A stretch of DNA of 64,000 bases from Hymenobacter qilianensis (GCF_014489555.1 NZ_CP060784.1:2418001-2482000), one strand, 5' to 3'. Counted from the stretch's first letter, positions 8,375-17,308 are shown. Translations and numbers: made by a program. The notes: a model not told the origin generated them from the sequence alone.

Positions 8375-8880
8375 TGCACCTGCTCAGGTCGTAGCTGCGC
8401 GATAAGCTGGCGCAAGGCTTCGGGCTGTTGGGTGCCCAACAATACCCGGTCGCCATTGTGCAGCTTCAGCTGCAAGCCGTAGGAGCCTGCCACGTTGTAG
8501 GCGTAGTTGGAAGTAGAGAGTCCTCGGATGCCCCAGCCGCCGTATTCGCGCAAGGGCGAATATTTGCGTACCTGAGCACTTTTTACTTCCGCCCAGGCCA
8601 AGCGACGCCAGTTCAGCGGATAGAAACGATAGGAAATACCTTCTTTGTCAATGTGAGTTTCGAGCCGCAAAAGCGCGAATACACCCATGGTGAGGATAGA
8701 AGGCACTATCAGTACCAGCCATTTCAAGCCCGTTGGGGCCGGCATCCGATCAACCATAAAAAAGAATAGCAGGCTTATGGCGAGCGGAATGGCCAGCGTA
8801 AGCCACCACCAGGGCCGCCAAAAGTCCTGGCGTTCGGTGAAAAGTGATGGCAGAGCCGGAGCGTTGGCAGATGGCATCAT
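8371..8880 (-). CDS. Two-TM membrane protein with PH-like C-terminal domain
   Basis: 169 residues. Two hydrophobic helices (about 24-43 and 53-70), then a soluble beta-rich part (IDKEGISYRFYPLNWRRLAW...GDRVLLGTQQPEAL). This layout resembles bacterial PH-domain-like membrane proteins in which a strand pair reports on 'FYP..W..I.W..V' segments. Not assigned to a named family. It is convergent with the radical SAM gene and divergent from the carbonic anhydrase gene. Confidence 0.7.
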   Translation of the reverse strand: MMPSANAPALPSLFTERQDFWRPWWWLTLAIPLAISLLFFFMVDRMPAPTGLKWLVLIVPSILTMGVFALLRLETHIDKEGISYRFYPLNWRRLAWAEVKSAQVRKYSPLREYGGWGIRGLSTSNYAYNVAGSYGLQLKLHNGDRVLLGTQQPEALRQLIAQLRPEQVH

Positions 8881-8957
8881 GAATAGCGGAACAGCAGCCG
8901 AATCGGGTCTTAATATTAGGCTTTCTTTGTCAATCCTTTCAGCATCTCATCCTGCAT

Positions 8958-9467
8958 ATGCCTGCTCTCATTCTGCCCGTTAACGAAATTGCCCCCCAGC
9001 TGGGCCCCAACTGTTTTGTAGCCGATAATGCCACCATCGTGGGCGACGTGGTGCTGGGAAAGGATTGCACGGTGTGGTTTAATGCCGTGCTGCGCGGCGA
9101 CGTGAACAGCATCCGTATTGGTGACAAAACGAATATTCAGGATGGGGCCGTCGTTCATTGCACCTACCAGAAGGCGGCAACTACTATTGGGGCGCGGGTG
9201 AGCATCGGGCATCGAGCCATTGTGCACGGCTGCACCGTGGCAGACGATGTGCTGATTGGCATGGGGGCCATTGTGATGGATAATGCGGTGGTGGGCGCGG
9301 GCTGCATTGTGGCGGCTGGCGCGGTGGTGCTGGAGAATACGCAGTGCGAGCCCGGCTATCTGTACGCTGGAATTCCGGCTCGAAAAATCAAGCTCGTAAC
9401 TGAGGAGCAGCGCGCCATGCTTGCCCGTACGGCGGATAACTACGTGCTATATGCCAGTTGGTTTTAA
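8958..9467 (+). CDS. Gamma-class carbonic anhydrase-like hexapeptide protein
   Basis: 169 residues, typical of the YrdA/PaaY group. Left-handed beta-helix repeats run through most of the protein. The zinc ligands fit H67, H85 and H90 (VVHCTY and GHRAIVHG), the usual His-x17-His-x4-His spacing. Possible reaction is reversible CO2 hydration, but many members have weak or no measured activity. The codons for APQ contain an intact six-C run (8992-8997). Confidence 0.88.
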   Translation: MPALILPVNEIAPQLGPNCFVADNATIVGDVVLGKDCTVWFNAVLRGDVNSIRIGDKTNIQDGAVVHCTYQKAATTIGARVSIGHRAIVHGCTVADDVLIGMGAIVMDNAVVGAGCIVAAGAVVLENTQCEPGYLYAGIPARKIKLVTEEQRAMLARTADNYVLYASWF

Positions 9468-9586
9468 CTACCTATTACTCAAATTATTATAATATTTAAC
9501 TAAATATATATAATAATTTTTCGGTTTATATGGCTAAATAATTACTTTTAGCCTCTCATTTTTCTCATTCTCATTTTATTTCACAC

Positions 9587-10174
9587 ATGAAGAAAGTTTA
9601 TTACTACATCACATTAGCTTTAGTGACGAGTGCCTCTTTGTCATCATGCAGTCAATCAAATTACGCTTTTAAACCAAGTGCTTCGCCTTATCATAGCAGC
9701 ACTCAACTTGCTGAGAAAGCAGCTACTTCTGAGGTGAATAGCGTAGTTGAGGCAGATATTACGGCTTCTTCAGATGCAGTTACACCAGGGCAAGTATCTA
9801 ACTCTACTAAAACTGCTGCCAAAGCTCTAGTTGCGGCAACTACTTCAGCCACTACTAAGACGGAGGTTGCACATAATACAGTAAAAGTTGAGGCGCAAAA
9901 CAAAGTTGAGCAACAAGCTGTCAAAGGCACATCAACCGAGATTAAGAAAGCCGTTGCTGCAGAGGGAAAAAGTCAGACAACAGCTGCACTTCTTTCATTT
10001 TTCTTGGGTGGATTAGGTGTTGACCGATTCTATTTGGGATATACCGGTCTAGGAATTCTAAAGCTTTTAACGTTCGGCGGATTTGGCATCTGGGCAATAA
10101 TTGATTTTGTTCGTATACTGACTGGAAGCTTGAAGCCAAAAGATGGTGAATATGCTCAGAAATTTGATAGCTAA
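9587..10174 (+). CDS. TM2-domain lipoprotein
   Basis: 195 residues. N-terminal signal with lipobox SLSSC near residue 21. A low-complexity Ala/Thr/Ser/Val/Lys spacer (30-120) follows. At the C-terminus is a TM2 domain: SFFLGGLGVDRFYLGYTGLGILKLLTFGGFGIWAIIDFVRI, i.e. two helices joined by a GxxGxDRFYLG-type turn. The gene and its upstream 120 bases are clearly AT-richer than the neighbours, which hints at recent acquisition or weak codon selection. Function unknown. Confidence 0.82.
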   Translation: MKKVYYYITLALVTSASLSSCSQSNYAFKPSASPYHSSTQLAEKAATSEVNSVVEADITASSDAVTPGQVSNSTKTAAKALVAATTSATTKTEVAHNTVKVEAQNKVEQQAVKGTSTEIKKAVAAEGKSQTTAALLSFFLGGLGVDRFYLGYTGLGILKLLTFGGFGIWAIIDFVRILTGSLKPKDGEYAQKFDS

Positions 10175-10188
10175 GCTTATTTCAATTA

Positions 10189-10228
10189 AATAAAAAAGGC
10201 CTTTCCGCCATGGAAAGGCCTTTTTTAT
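10189..10228. terminator. Bidirectional terminator
   Basis: AATAAAAAAGGCCTTTCC / GGAAAGGCCTTTTTTATT, perfect stem with a GCCAT loop, between the convergent TM2 and CorC-type genes. Confidence 0.92.
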
Positions 10229-10241
10229 TTGGTTATTAGCT

Positions 10242-11573
10242 TTAGAGGTTAAGTGCTTCATCGGCTTCGGCCTCACGCTCGGCGGTGGTGATAACGCGGA
10301 GCTGCACCAGCTCCACGGCGCGGCGGGAGCGCTTGAGTACCCGGAACTCGTAGTTATCGACCACGGCCACGTCGTTTACTTCCGGGATGTTGCCATAAAT
10401 CATGTTCAGCAAGCCGCCAACGGTTTCGTAGTCGTCGCCTTCGGGCAGCGGGTAGGGGAGGTATTCGTTGGCATCCGAAATGGCCGTAGACGTATTCACC
10501 CGGTACTCATCGGCCGATACTTTCTCTACCACAGGCACTTCGTTATCGTACTCGTCCTGAATTTCGCCGACCAGTTCCTCGATAATATCCTCGATGGTAA
10601 CGATACCCGACACGCCGCCAAACTCATCAGAAACGATGGCAATATGCATGTGCTTGCGCTGGAATTGACGCAGCAGGCGGTTGATTTTCTTGGTTTCCGG
10701 TACGAAGTAAGCCGGCCGCATAATCTTGGCCAGCTCCACCGATTCGTTTCGCCGAATCAGCTGAAGCAGATCCTTCACGTAGAGAATCCCCACGATGTTG
10801 TCGATGGAGCCTTCGTACACCGGAATGCGCGAATAGCCCTCGCTGTACACCGTTTCAAGTACCTCGTCCTGGGGGGCATTTATGTCGATGGCGGCAATCT
10901 TGGTGCGAGGCACCATAATCTGCTTCACCATCCGATCATTGAACTGAAAGACATTTTCGATCAGCTCGTGCTCCGAATCCTGAATTTCACCGCTCTGCTT
11001 GCTCTGGTCGAGCAGCATGCGAAGCTCTTCGGCCGTATGCACCTCTGAGCCGTGAATGGGCGTAACGCCAATGAGCTTCAGGAAGAAATTCGACAGTCCA
11101 TTCAGTACCCAGATAAAAGGCCGGAATACGAAATAGAAAAACTGCATGGGCAGCGCCACAAACAAGCTCACCGTCTCGGGCCGCTGAATAGCGAGCGACT
11201 TGGGAGCCAGCTCACCAAAAACGATGTGCAGCACGGTAATAACCGCAAACGATGTTGGCAGCGCAATGCGGTGCGCTAATTCAGGGTCAGCCTGGAAGCC
11301 AACGAGCTCCATAAAGGCGATAATGATCTGCGAAACAACGCCTTCACCAATCCAGCCTAAGCCCAGCGAAGCTAGGGTAATGCCGAGCTGAGTAGCGGAT
11401 AAGTAAGCATCCAGATGAGCCAGAATGCCCTGCGTTACCTTCGCAAAGCGGTTGCCCTCTTGCGCCCGGATATCTATTTGCGAGGCGCGTACTTTGACAA
11501 TAGCGAATTCGGCTGCTACGAAAAAACCATTCGCTAACACCAGCAAAATGGTAAGAAGAATATTTAAGGCCAT
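10242..11573 (-). CDS. CNNM/CorC (HlyC) family membrane transporter
   Basis: 443 residues. N-terminal CNNM/DUF21 domain with about four membrane helices (1-190), a CBS pair (about 205-330, with MVPRTKIAAIDI and FGGVSGIVTIEDIIEELVGEI), and a CorC_HlyC transporter-associated domain at the end (340-430). Members are linked to Mg2+/Co2+ efflux; the older name hemolysin is misleading. A -7-like TACTTTTG lies upstream on the minus strand (11627-11620). Transported ion is inferred from the family only. Confidence 0.9.
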   Translation of the reverse strand: MALNILLTILLVLANGFFVAAEFAIVKVRASQIDIRAQEGNRFAKVTQGILAHLDAYLSATQLGITLASLGLGWIGEGVVSQIIIAFMELVGFQADPELAHRIALPTSFAVITVLHIVFGELAPKSLAIQRPETVSLFVALPMQFFYFVFRPFIWVLNGLSNFFLKLIGVTPIHGSEVHTAEELRMLLDQSKQSGEIQDSEHELIENVFQFNDRMVKQIMVPRTKIAAIDINAPQDEVLETVYSEGYSRIPVYEGSIDNIVGILYVKDLLQLIRRNESVELAKIMRPAYFVPETKKINRLLRQFQRKHMHIAIVSDEFGGVSGIVTIEDIIEELVGEIQDEYDNEVPVVEKVSADEYRVNTSTAISDANEYLPYPLPEGDDYETVGGLLNMIYGNIPEVNDVAVVDNYEFRVLKRSRRAVELVQLRVITTAEREAEADEALNL

Positions 11574-11774
11574 AGTGTCGGAAACTTCGGCTCACGCGGC
11601 CAAGTCTCCTATATAACTACAAAAGTACGAGATTCTGTCCAAGCAGTTTGGGCTCCGATCATATTAGTGGCTGGGGGGCAAAATCAGATGGCGTAAATGG
11701 GGGCGCAACCCCCGTCGGCGAAAGTGTGACACTTCCTACCGAACTTTGTTTGCCTTCGAACTGATTATCATCTT

Positions 11775-13979
11775 ATGCTGCCTCACCGAATTCTGCTTTC
11801 CCTGCTCCTCCTTCTGCTCGCTGGCGCGAGTTCGATAGCCCAGGTGCTCACACCTACCAAGCTTTCTACGGCCGTCAGCCAGCCGACCGCGAAAGTAGGC
11901 GACGAGATAGAGCTGATCGTGAATGCCAAGATGAGCGACACCTGGCACCTCTACGCCACCGATTTCGACCCCGACCTCGGCCCCACGGTTTTTGCGTTCA
12001 CCTTCCCCAAAAGCGCGGCTTACACGGTAGTTGGCAAACCAAAGTCGGTAAACTCCAAGAAGAAATATGACGACGTATTCGGCGGCGACATCACCTACTT
12101 TGAAAAGACCGGCCAGATCCGCCAGCGCATCAAGCTGTTGCAGCCCGGCCCATTGACCATCAAAGCCGACGTAGAATACCAAACCTGCACCGACGTAGAT
12201 GGCCGCTGCATTCCGGGCGATGAAACGCTCACTTTTGGCCCCATTGAAGTAGCTGGTGCTCCCGCCGGTACGGGCGCCGTGGCTCCTCCGGCCAGCACCT
12301 CATCTGCCTCCGCCGGACTGAATGCGGGGGGCAAAAACCCCTCAATTCCAGCCGCCGCACCTGCTGAGGCAGAAGAGCCGGCCGCCGACTTGTCGCCTAC
12401 GCCGCCAGCTACGGCCGCCCAGGCCGCCGTAGTAGCACCAGCGGCTTCCGTCACTACTGCGTCGGTAGGTGCCGCTGCCCCGGCCACCGATGCTTCGGGC
12501 ACCGGCAGTATGTGGGGATTTGGCGTTTTGGCCTTCTTCTCGGGCTTGGCCGCGCTTATCACGCCCTGCGTATTTCCGATGGTGCCCATGACGGTTTCGT
12601 TCTTCACCGGCGGCACCGACAGCCGGGCGCGGGGCATCCTGAAAGCGTTAGTCTACGGCTTGTCTATCATCCTGATTTACACCATTATCGGTGTTATCGT
12701 GGCGCGTTTGCTGGGTGAAGATGGCCCCAACTTCATGGCGACCCATTGGCTGCCGAACCTTATATTCTTTGCAGTCTTCGTGATTTTTGGCTTGTCCTTT
12801 TTAGGGCTGTTCGAGATTACGCTGCCCAACGCACTCGTGAATAAAGCCGATGCTCAGGCTGATAAAGGCGGCTGGCTGGGCGTATTTTTTATGGCATTCA
12901 CACTGGTGCTGGTGTCGTTTTCGTGCACGGGGCCCATTGTGGCCACGGTGCTTGGTTTGGCGGCACGCGGCGAAACCATTATGCCGGTAGTCGGCATGTT
13001 TGGATTCTCGCTGGCCTTTGCGCTGCCGTTTACCTTGTTTGCCATATTTCCTTCCTGGCTGAAGAGTCTGCCGCGTTCCGGAGGCTGGCTTAATACGGTG
13101 AAAGTCGTGCTAGGCTTTGTGGAGCTTATGCTGGCGCTCAAGTTCTTGAGCATGGCCGACTTGGCGTATCACTGGGGCCTGCTCAACCGCGACGTGTACC
13201 TCGTGCTCTGGATTGTGCTTTCCGCTTTGCTGGGCTTGTATCTGCTGGGCAAGTTCAAACTCTCCCACGACAGCGAAATCACGCACCTGAGCGTACCGCG
13301 CCTGCTGCTGGCTATTCTGGCGTTCAGCTTTATGACCTATCTGGTGCCCGGCTTATTTGGCGCTCCCTTGCCGCTGCTGGCCGGCTACTTGCCGCCGCAG
13401 TCCAACCGCGACTTCACGCTGGCCGCCTCGGGGGGCAATTCTGGCGCTCCACTGGCTACTACCGCCGCCAACAAGCTTTGTGAAACGCCCCTCTACGCCG
13501 ACTTTCTGGAATTGCCTCACGGTCTGACCGGATTCTTCGATCTGGAGCAGGCCAAGCGCTGCGCTATTGCCCAGAAGAAGCCCATCTTCATTGACTTCAC
13601 GGGTCACGCCTGCGTCAATTGCCGCAAAATGGAAGCCACTGTCTGGAGCGATCCGCAGGTGCTCAAGCGCCTCCGCGAAGACTTTGTGGTAGTGGCGCTG
13701 TACGTGGATGATAAAAAGGAACTCCCTAAAAATGAGTGGTATATCTCCCGACGCGACAGCAAAAAGAAAAATACGCTGGGTAAGCAGAACGCCGACTTTC
13801 AGATAGTAGAGTATGGCGTCAATGCCCAGCCGTATTATGTGTTGCTCAATGCGGAGGCCGGCAACCAGCCCTTAGTAGCACCGGTCGCCTATGAGCCTGA
13901 TGTAGCCGATTTCCTGAAGTTTCTGGACGCGGGCCTCGCCCAATACCGGCGTCAAACCCAACCCATGGCCGCCCGCTAA
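11775..13979 (+). CDS. dsbD: Protein-disulfide reductase DsbD
   Basis: 734 residues. Carries reducing power from cytosolic thioredoxin across the inner membrane to periplasmic thiol proteins. Signal peptide, then the DsbD-alpha-like immunoglobulin domain (25-150, QTCTD...RCIPG cysteine pair). An Ala/Pro/Thr linker (155-240) is followed by an eight-helix transmembrane core with ITPCVFPMVP and SFSCTGPIVA cysteines. The C-terminal thioredoxin domain has HACVNCRKME near residue 615. All three Cys pairs are present. trxA lies 2 kb away, but on the other strand. Confidence 0.93.
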   Translation: MLPHRILLSLLLLLLAGASSIAQVLTPTKLSTAVSQPTAKVGDEIELIVNAKMSDTWHLYATDFDPDLGPTVFAFTFPKSAAYTVVGKPKSVNSKKKYDDVFGGDITYFEKTGQIRQRIKLLQPGPLTIKADVEYQTCTDVDGRCIPGDETLTFGPIEVAGAPAGTGAVAPPASTSSASAGLNAGGKNPSIPAAAPAEAEEPAADLSPTPPATAAQAAVVAPAASVTTASVGAAAPATDASGTGSMWGFGVLAFFSGLAALITPCVFPMVPMTVSFFTGGTDSRARGILKALVYGLSIILIYTIIGVIVARLLGEDGPNFMATHWLPNLIFFAVFVIFGLSFLGLFEITLPNALVNKADAQADKGGWLGVFFMAFTLVLVSFSCTGPIVATVLGLAARGETIMPVVGMFGFSLAFALPFTLFAIFPSWLKSLPRSGGWLNTVKVVLGFVELMLALKFLSMADLAYHWGLLNRDVYLVLWIVLSALLGLYLLGKFKLSHDSEITHLSVPRLLLAILAFSFMTYLVPGLFGAPLPLLAGYLPPQSNRDFTLAASGGNSGAPLATTAANKLCETPLYADFLELPHGLTGFFDLEQAKRCAIAQKKPIFIDFTGHACVNCRKMEATVWSDPQVLKRLREDFVVVALYVDDKKELPKNEWYISRRDSKKKNTLGKQNADFQIVEYGVNAQPYYVLLNAEAGNQPLVAPVAYEPDVADFLKFLDAGLAQYRRQTQPMAAR

Positions 13980-13990
13980 AAAAGCAAATA

Positions 13991-14042
13991 GCTTCAGCAA
14001 AAAAGCCCTCCAGACGCATTCTGGGGGCTTTTTTGCTGAAGC
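13991..14042 (+). terminator. Rho-independent terminator after dsbD
   Basis: Very long stem: GCTTCAGCAAAAAAGCC...GGCTTTTTTGCTGAAGC, with a shared-stem-like core in which one arm reads GCCCTCCAGA. Confidence 0.9.
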
Positions 14043-14074
14043 TTAAGCCGAAGGAAGTTGGCTGAAAGGGAAAT

Positions 14075-14104
14075 AAAAAAGGCTGCACCCACCCAGATGC
14101 AGCC
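14075..14104 (-). terminator. Terminator on minus strand, downstream of tRNA-like gene
   Basis: GGCTGCA / TGCAGCC stem at 14081-14104, followed on the minus strand by six T. It is correctly placed and oriented to end a transcript from the tRNA-like locus at 14289-14176. Confidence 0.7.
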
Positions 14105-14175
14105 TCTCAATTAAGAACGTACCCACCCAGATACGTCCCGGTACTTCCCTTCCCACTATAAAATCCCCAATCAGC

Positions 14176-14289
14176 TGTAGAAGAAGGGCTCGAACCTTCA
14201 CAGAGTAGTTAGCCGGCCGCCGGACCAGTTTTTCCCGAATCTCTACCCCCGAGAGAGGAGGGCATGTCTACCAATTCCATCATCCTACA
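14176..14289 (-). tRNA. tRNA-like gene, aberrant: type-II arms, unclear anticodon
   Basis: Reading the minus strand: acceptor strand TGTAGGA (14289-14283) pairs with TTCTACA (14182-14176) with one G-U. TG follows, then the leucine-tRNA-like D arm ATGGAATTGGTAGACAT. An anticodon arm CCCTC-loop-GGGGG gives CTC (formally Glu). The T arm GAAGG-TTCGAGC-CCTTC is perfect. The variable region is about 46 bases, twice the normal type-II size, and holds a CCGG/CCGG hairpin. No CCA is encoded. A terminator follows. It is either an unusual tRNA, a degenerate leucine/serine tRNA relic, or a tRNA mimic. Confidence 0.45.
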
Positions 14290-14401
14290 AGATGCTCAAC
14301 CACCTTTCGTGTTTGATTATGACAAATGTAGTAGAAGCTTCCGAAAAGTAAAAATATGGTAAGCTTTATCAATAAAATTTACAGTATTTTTAATAAATGA
14401 G

Positions 14402-14409
14402 TAGTTTTG
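14402..14409 (+). promoter_or_regulatory. -7 element of the Lrp-type regulator gene
   Basis: TAGTTTTG fits TAnnTTTG, 30 bases before the ATG. No clear -33 TTTG at the right distance; the surrounding 100 bases are AT-rich. Confidence 0.35.
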
Positions 14410-14439
14410 TTGCAATCTAATAAATGAAAGACCGCAAAA

Positions 14440-14904
14440 ATGGCTCGTGATTACGAACTTGACGATGTAGACCGCAAGATTCTCGCTCTACTCATCGCTG
14501 ACGCGAAAATGCCCTACACCGAAATAGCCCGCAAAGTGCATGTGTCTGGCGGCACAGTGCACGTGCGCATGGCCCGCATGGAGGAGCTAGGTATTGTGCT
14601 GGGCTCTACGCTTCGCGTTGATTATCAGAAACTAGGCTATGGCGTGAGCGCCTTCTTAGGGATTTATCTGACCAAAAGCTCCGTGTCGGATAGCGTAGCC
14701 AAGCTGCTCAGCAAGATCCCCGAGGTCATCAGTATTCACTACACTACCGGCAACTACGGTTTCTTCGCTCGCATCGTGTGCCGCGATACGCAGCACCTGC
14801 GCGATGTGCTTCACGACCAGGTTCAGCTCATCGAGGGCATTGAGCGCACCGAAACCCTTATCTCCCTGGAAGAGAATTTGAACCGTTCCATTCAGCTGCT
14901 GTAA
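14440..14904 (+). CDS. Lrp/AsnC-family transcriptional regulator
   Basis: 154 residues, full family length. N-terminal helix-turn-helix (about 8-60: DDVDRKILALLIADAKMPYTEIAR...SGGTVHVRMARMEELGI) and C-terminal RAM/ACT-like ligand domain (70-150). Such proteins form octamers and sense amino acids or related metabolites. Neighbouring genes give no hint of its regulon. AT-rich upstream DNA is typical of Lrp-type autoregulated promoters. Confidence 0.9.
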   Translation: MARDYELDDVDRKILALLIADAKMPYTEIARKVHVSGGTVHVRMARMEELGIVLGSTLRVDYQKLGYGVSAFLGIYLTKSSVSDSVAKLLSKIPEVISIHYTTGNYGFFARIVCRDTQHLRDVLHDQVQLIEGIERTETLISLEENLNRSIQLL

Positions 14905-15029
14905 TCATCCCGCTGTGCGGGCCGCTTGCAGGCTCTACGCTTGAGTTTGAATTGGATTGATCCTTGCGCAAGAAGGCAACGATGGTTTGGGCAAAAGATT
15001 CGTTTATCACTTCGCCGCGATTCGTGGGT

Positions 15030-15992
15030 ATGAAAACTCTTTCAGTTGCTATGTTTCTGGCCGCTTGGGTAAGTCTGCCCGTACATGCGCGGGCCCAAAC
15101 ACTACCCGCGGTCTACCTGAATGCCCGCGATGAGGAAACGGTGCCCGACAGCGCCACGCATTACCGAGTGGTAGACTTGCTTAGCGACACAGAATTTGGC
15201 GTACGGGAATATTCACTGGTTGGTACGCTATTGCTGCGCGGCACGCTCACAGCCATCGAGCCGCCCGTTCGCAATGGCGTATTTACGTGGCTTTACCCCA
15301 CGGGCGCCAAATCCAGCGAGGTTCATTTTCGCGATAATAAGGCGCAGGGGTTATTTGTAGCCTGGTACGAAGACGGGCGTGTGCGCAGCCGGGGCGAGTA
15401 CGAGCTGGGGCAGCGGGTAGGGCCGTGGCTGAGCGTACATCGCAACGGGCAAAAGCGCTCGGAAGGCAGCTACCAGAAAGGCGAGCCCCACGGTGAATGG
15501 CGCTATTATCACGACAACGGCCAACTCAGTGCCATTGAGCGTCTGTACACGGGCCGCACGCTCAGCCTGACGTATTATTTGCCGGATGGAAATGCCTTGG
15601 CTGGTGCTTCGCAAAAGCGGCAGCCGCCGGAGTTTCCGGGCGGCGAAGCGGCGCTGCTCCGCCACATCGCTCAGGCCACGGAGTACCCCAAAGAAGCCCG
15701 ACGCCGCAATCTGACAGGGCAGGTATTCGTGAGTTACACCGTAGGCGAAGATGGCCGGGTGGGTGATGTGCGCGTGGTGCGCGGCCTCTCACCCGAACTC
15801 GACAACGAAGCCCGACGCGTCGTAACTGGTCTGCCTGCTTTTCGGCCTGGCCGCGAGTACAACCTGCCCACGGCCATGACGTTCACGTTGGCCATCAACT
15901 TCACGCCCGGCTTCTCGCTTTTTGGCAACACGCTGCCGCCCCAAGGCCCACCCATCGAAGCACGCGCCACCAATCCTGACGCTGGCTTTTGA
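15030..15992 (+). CDS. MORN-repeat protein with TonB C-terminal domain
   Basis: 320 residues from the ATG at 15030, chosen because a signal peptide begins there (MKTLSVAMFLAAWVSLPVHARAQ); an upstream ATG at 14964 would add 22 unhelpful residues. The middle holds YwqK/MORN-2-like repeats (LYPTGAKSSEVHFRDNK, WYEDGRVRSRGEY, VHRNGQKRSEGSY, YHDNGQLSAIERLY). The end is a TonB C-terminal domain (YPKEARRRNLTGQVFVSYTV...AFRPGREYNLP). It lacks an N-terminal transmembrane anchor that would stay in the membrane, so energy transduction in the usual TonB way is doubtful. Confidence 0.85.
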   Translation: MKTLSVAMFLAAWVSLPVHARAQTLPAVYLNARDEETVPDSATHYRVVDLLSDTEFGVREYSLVGTLLLRGTLTAIEPPVRNGVFTWLYPTGAKSSEVHFRDNKAQGLFVAWYEDGRVRSRGEYELGQRVGPWLSVHRNGQKRSEGSYQKGEPHGEWRYYHDNGQLSAIERLYTGRTLSLTYYLPDGNALAGASQKRQPPEFPGGEAALLRHIAQATEYPKEARRRNLTGQVFVSYTVGEDGRVGDVRVVRGLSPELDNEARRVVTGLPAFRPGREYNLPTAMTFTLAINFTPGFSLFGNTLPPQGPPIEARATNPDAGF

Positions 15993-16014
15993 GCCCTCTG
16001 CTGATACCAAACGC

Positions 16015-16048
16015 AAAAAAGCCCCCAGACTCAGTCTGGGGGCTTTTT
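16015..16048. terminator. Rho-independent terminator, shared-stem family, convergent
   Basis: AAAAAAGCCCCCAGACTCAGTCTGGGGGCTTTTT between MORN-TonB and trxA (convergent). Stem GCCCCCAGACT / AGTCTGGGGGC is almost loopless. Confidence 0.9.
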
Positions 16049-16070
16049 CTATTTTATTAAAGGTAGAGCT

Positions 16071-16403
16071 TTAAGCCACAGTTACCTGCGCATCCAGCTT
16101 CTGGGCCAATACGTGCTTCGGCACGGCACCTACTTGCTTGTCTACAATCTGGCCGTTTTTGAACACGAGCAGCGTCGGGATGCTGCGGATGCCAAACTTG
16201 GCGGAAGTTTGCGGATTAGAGTCAACGTCTACTTTGCCGATAATGACGCGGCCTTCGTATTCGCCGGCCAACTCCTCCACTACGGGACCCACCATGCGGC
16301 ACGGACCGCACCACTCGGCCCAGAAATCCACGAGCACGGGCTTATCGGAGTTGATTATTTCTTCAAAATTGGAATCGGTGATCTCAATTGCTTTGTGTCC
16401 CAT
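16071..16403 (-). CDS. trxA: Thioredoxin
   Basis: 110 residues. General cytosolic dithiol reductant. Active site WCGPC at residues 31-35, preceded by VLVDFWAE; buried Asp in VDFW, and the cis-proline at 76 (SIPTLL) is present. Length and motif match canonical thioredoxin. It could also feed electrons to DsbD encoded at 11775. An upstream TACCTTGC at about 16460 is a poor -7 candidate. Confidence 0.95.
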   Translation of the reverse strand: MGHKAIEITDSNFEEIINSDKPVLVDFWAEWCGPCRMVGPVVEELAGEYEGRVIIGKVDVDSNPQTSAKFGIRSIPTLLVFKNGQIVDKQVGAVPKHVLAQKLDAQVTVA

Positions 16404-16651
16404 GATAGTAGGGGTTGAATGGTGTAGTTATCTGAGTGCTTACGAGCAAACGGGCCGCAAGGTAGCAGATTGCAGTTCAACAAGCCGCACGCCGGAAAGT
16501 TCAGATTGGTAGATATAGTAGAGAATGCAGTAAGCAATAGCGCATCAGTCAAGCAAATGACTCCTGCTTACTACCGCGCCGTCGTCATTTGTTGCTAAAA
16601 TCCAACGGTTGAAAAGTGAAGCAAGAACCTTTCATGCGAAAGGCATTCATT

Positions 16652-17209
16652 TCAATTAAGCACTATTAGTCTACGAATCGCTCGTCCCGCGCCGAGCAAG
16701 GCGGCTAAAGCAAATAGAAAAGCGACAATACTAAATATGGCACCCAGATGAAGAACAAGTATGCCTAGATAGATAAAAGCAGCAGCTCCCAGTAGCAGAA
16801 CTATGGTAACGAGAATCGTAGCAGTGATGCTTAATCCTCTCCCCAGCGTATGGGGTGCTTGACTAATGACCCTAACAGGAACTGGTTTTGTCGCCAGACT
16901 GGCACGAGTGATAGCAGGTTTAAAAGGCTTGGCAATAAAACGCTTTACCGCTGGCTGTAGCTTGGGTGGTATGGAAATAGGTCGAGAGGAAAATGTAGCA
17001 GGCTGATCTGATACGCTTGGCCGGGCCGCAACAGGGCGCAGACTATTGGCATGGGATGGCATAATCACACTTGGACTTGATACTGTCGACACGGAATGAT
17101 ATTCAGTAGGAACCGTTATCCGACGGCTGGGCTGGCAGCAAGCCAGACTCAGAGATAGTGCAGTTGATAAGGAAATAGAAATAAATTTCTGGTAAATCAT
17201 ATGTTTCAT
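16652..17209 (-). CDS. Putative lipoprotein with two C-terminal TM helices
   Basis: 185 residues, not recognised. Signal peptide with lipobox LSLACC around residue 24. A Ser/Pro/Lys-rich basic linker (30-120) follows, then two hydrophobic helices (about 125-147 and 152-173) and a short basic tail. The plan (lipid anchor, disordered spacer, two helices) resembles the TM2 lipoprotein at 9587, but the TM2 motif is missing. AT-richer than its neighbours. Confidence 0.65.
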   Translation of the reverse strand: MKHMIYQKFISISLSTALSLSLACCQPSRRITVPTEYHSVSTVSSPSVIMPSHANSLRPVAARPSVSDQPATFSSRPISIPPKLQPAVKRFIAKPFKPAITRASLATKPVPVRVISQAPHTLGRGLSITATILVTIVLLLGAAAFIYLGILVLHLGAIFSIVAFLFALAALLGAGRAIRRLIVLN

Positions 17210-17227
17210 AAGCTATCTAAAATGAAA

Positions 17228-17273
17228 GAGGAGGAACTGTGAAAATAAGATGCACTTTTCACGGTTCCTCCTC
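17228..17273. terminator. Hairpin between dnaE and the putative lipoprotein gene
   Basis: GAGGAGGAACTGTGAAAA pairs with TTTTCACGGTTCCTCCTC with one G-T/A-C type mismatch, around a 10-base loop. It lies 35 bases after the dnaE stop (minus strand). No long T run, so termination is likely but not certain. Confidence 0.6.
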
Positions 17274-17308
17274 ACCTTTAGTACCAAGCTGCTCTTCAGC
17301 CTAGCCTG

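Noticed and set aside
14176..14289. selC (tRNA-Sec) or tmRNA
   Set aside because: The acceptor is 7 bp, not 8; the anticodon is not TCA; there is no tag-peptide frame or tmRNA-like end.
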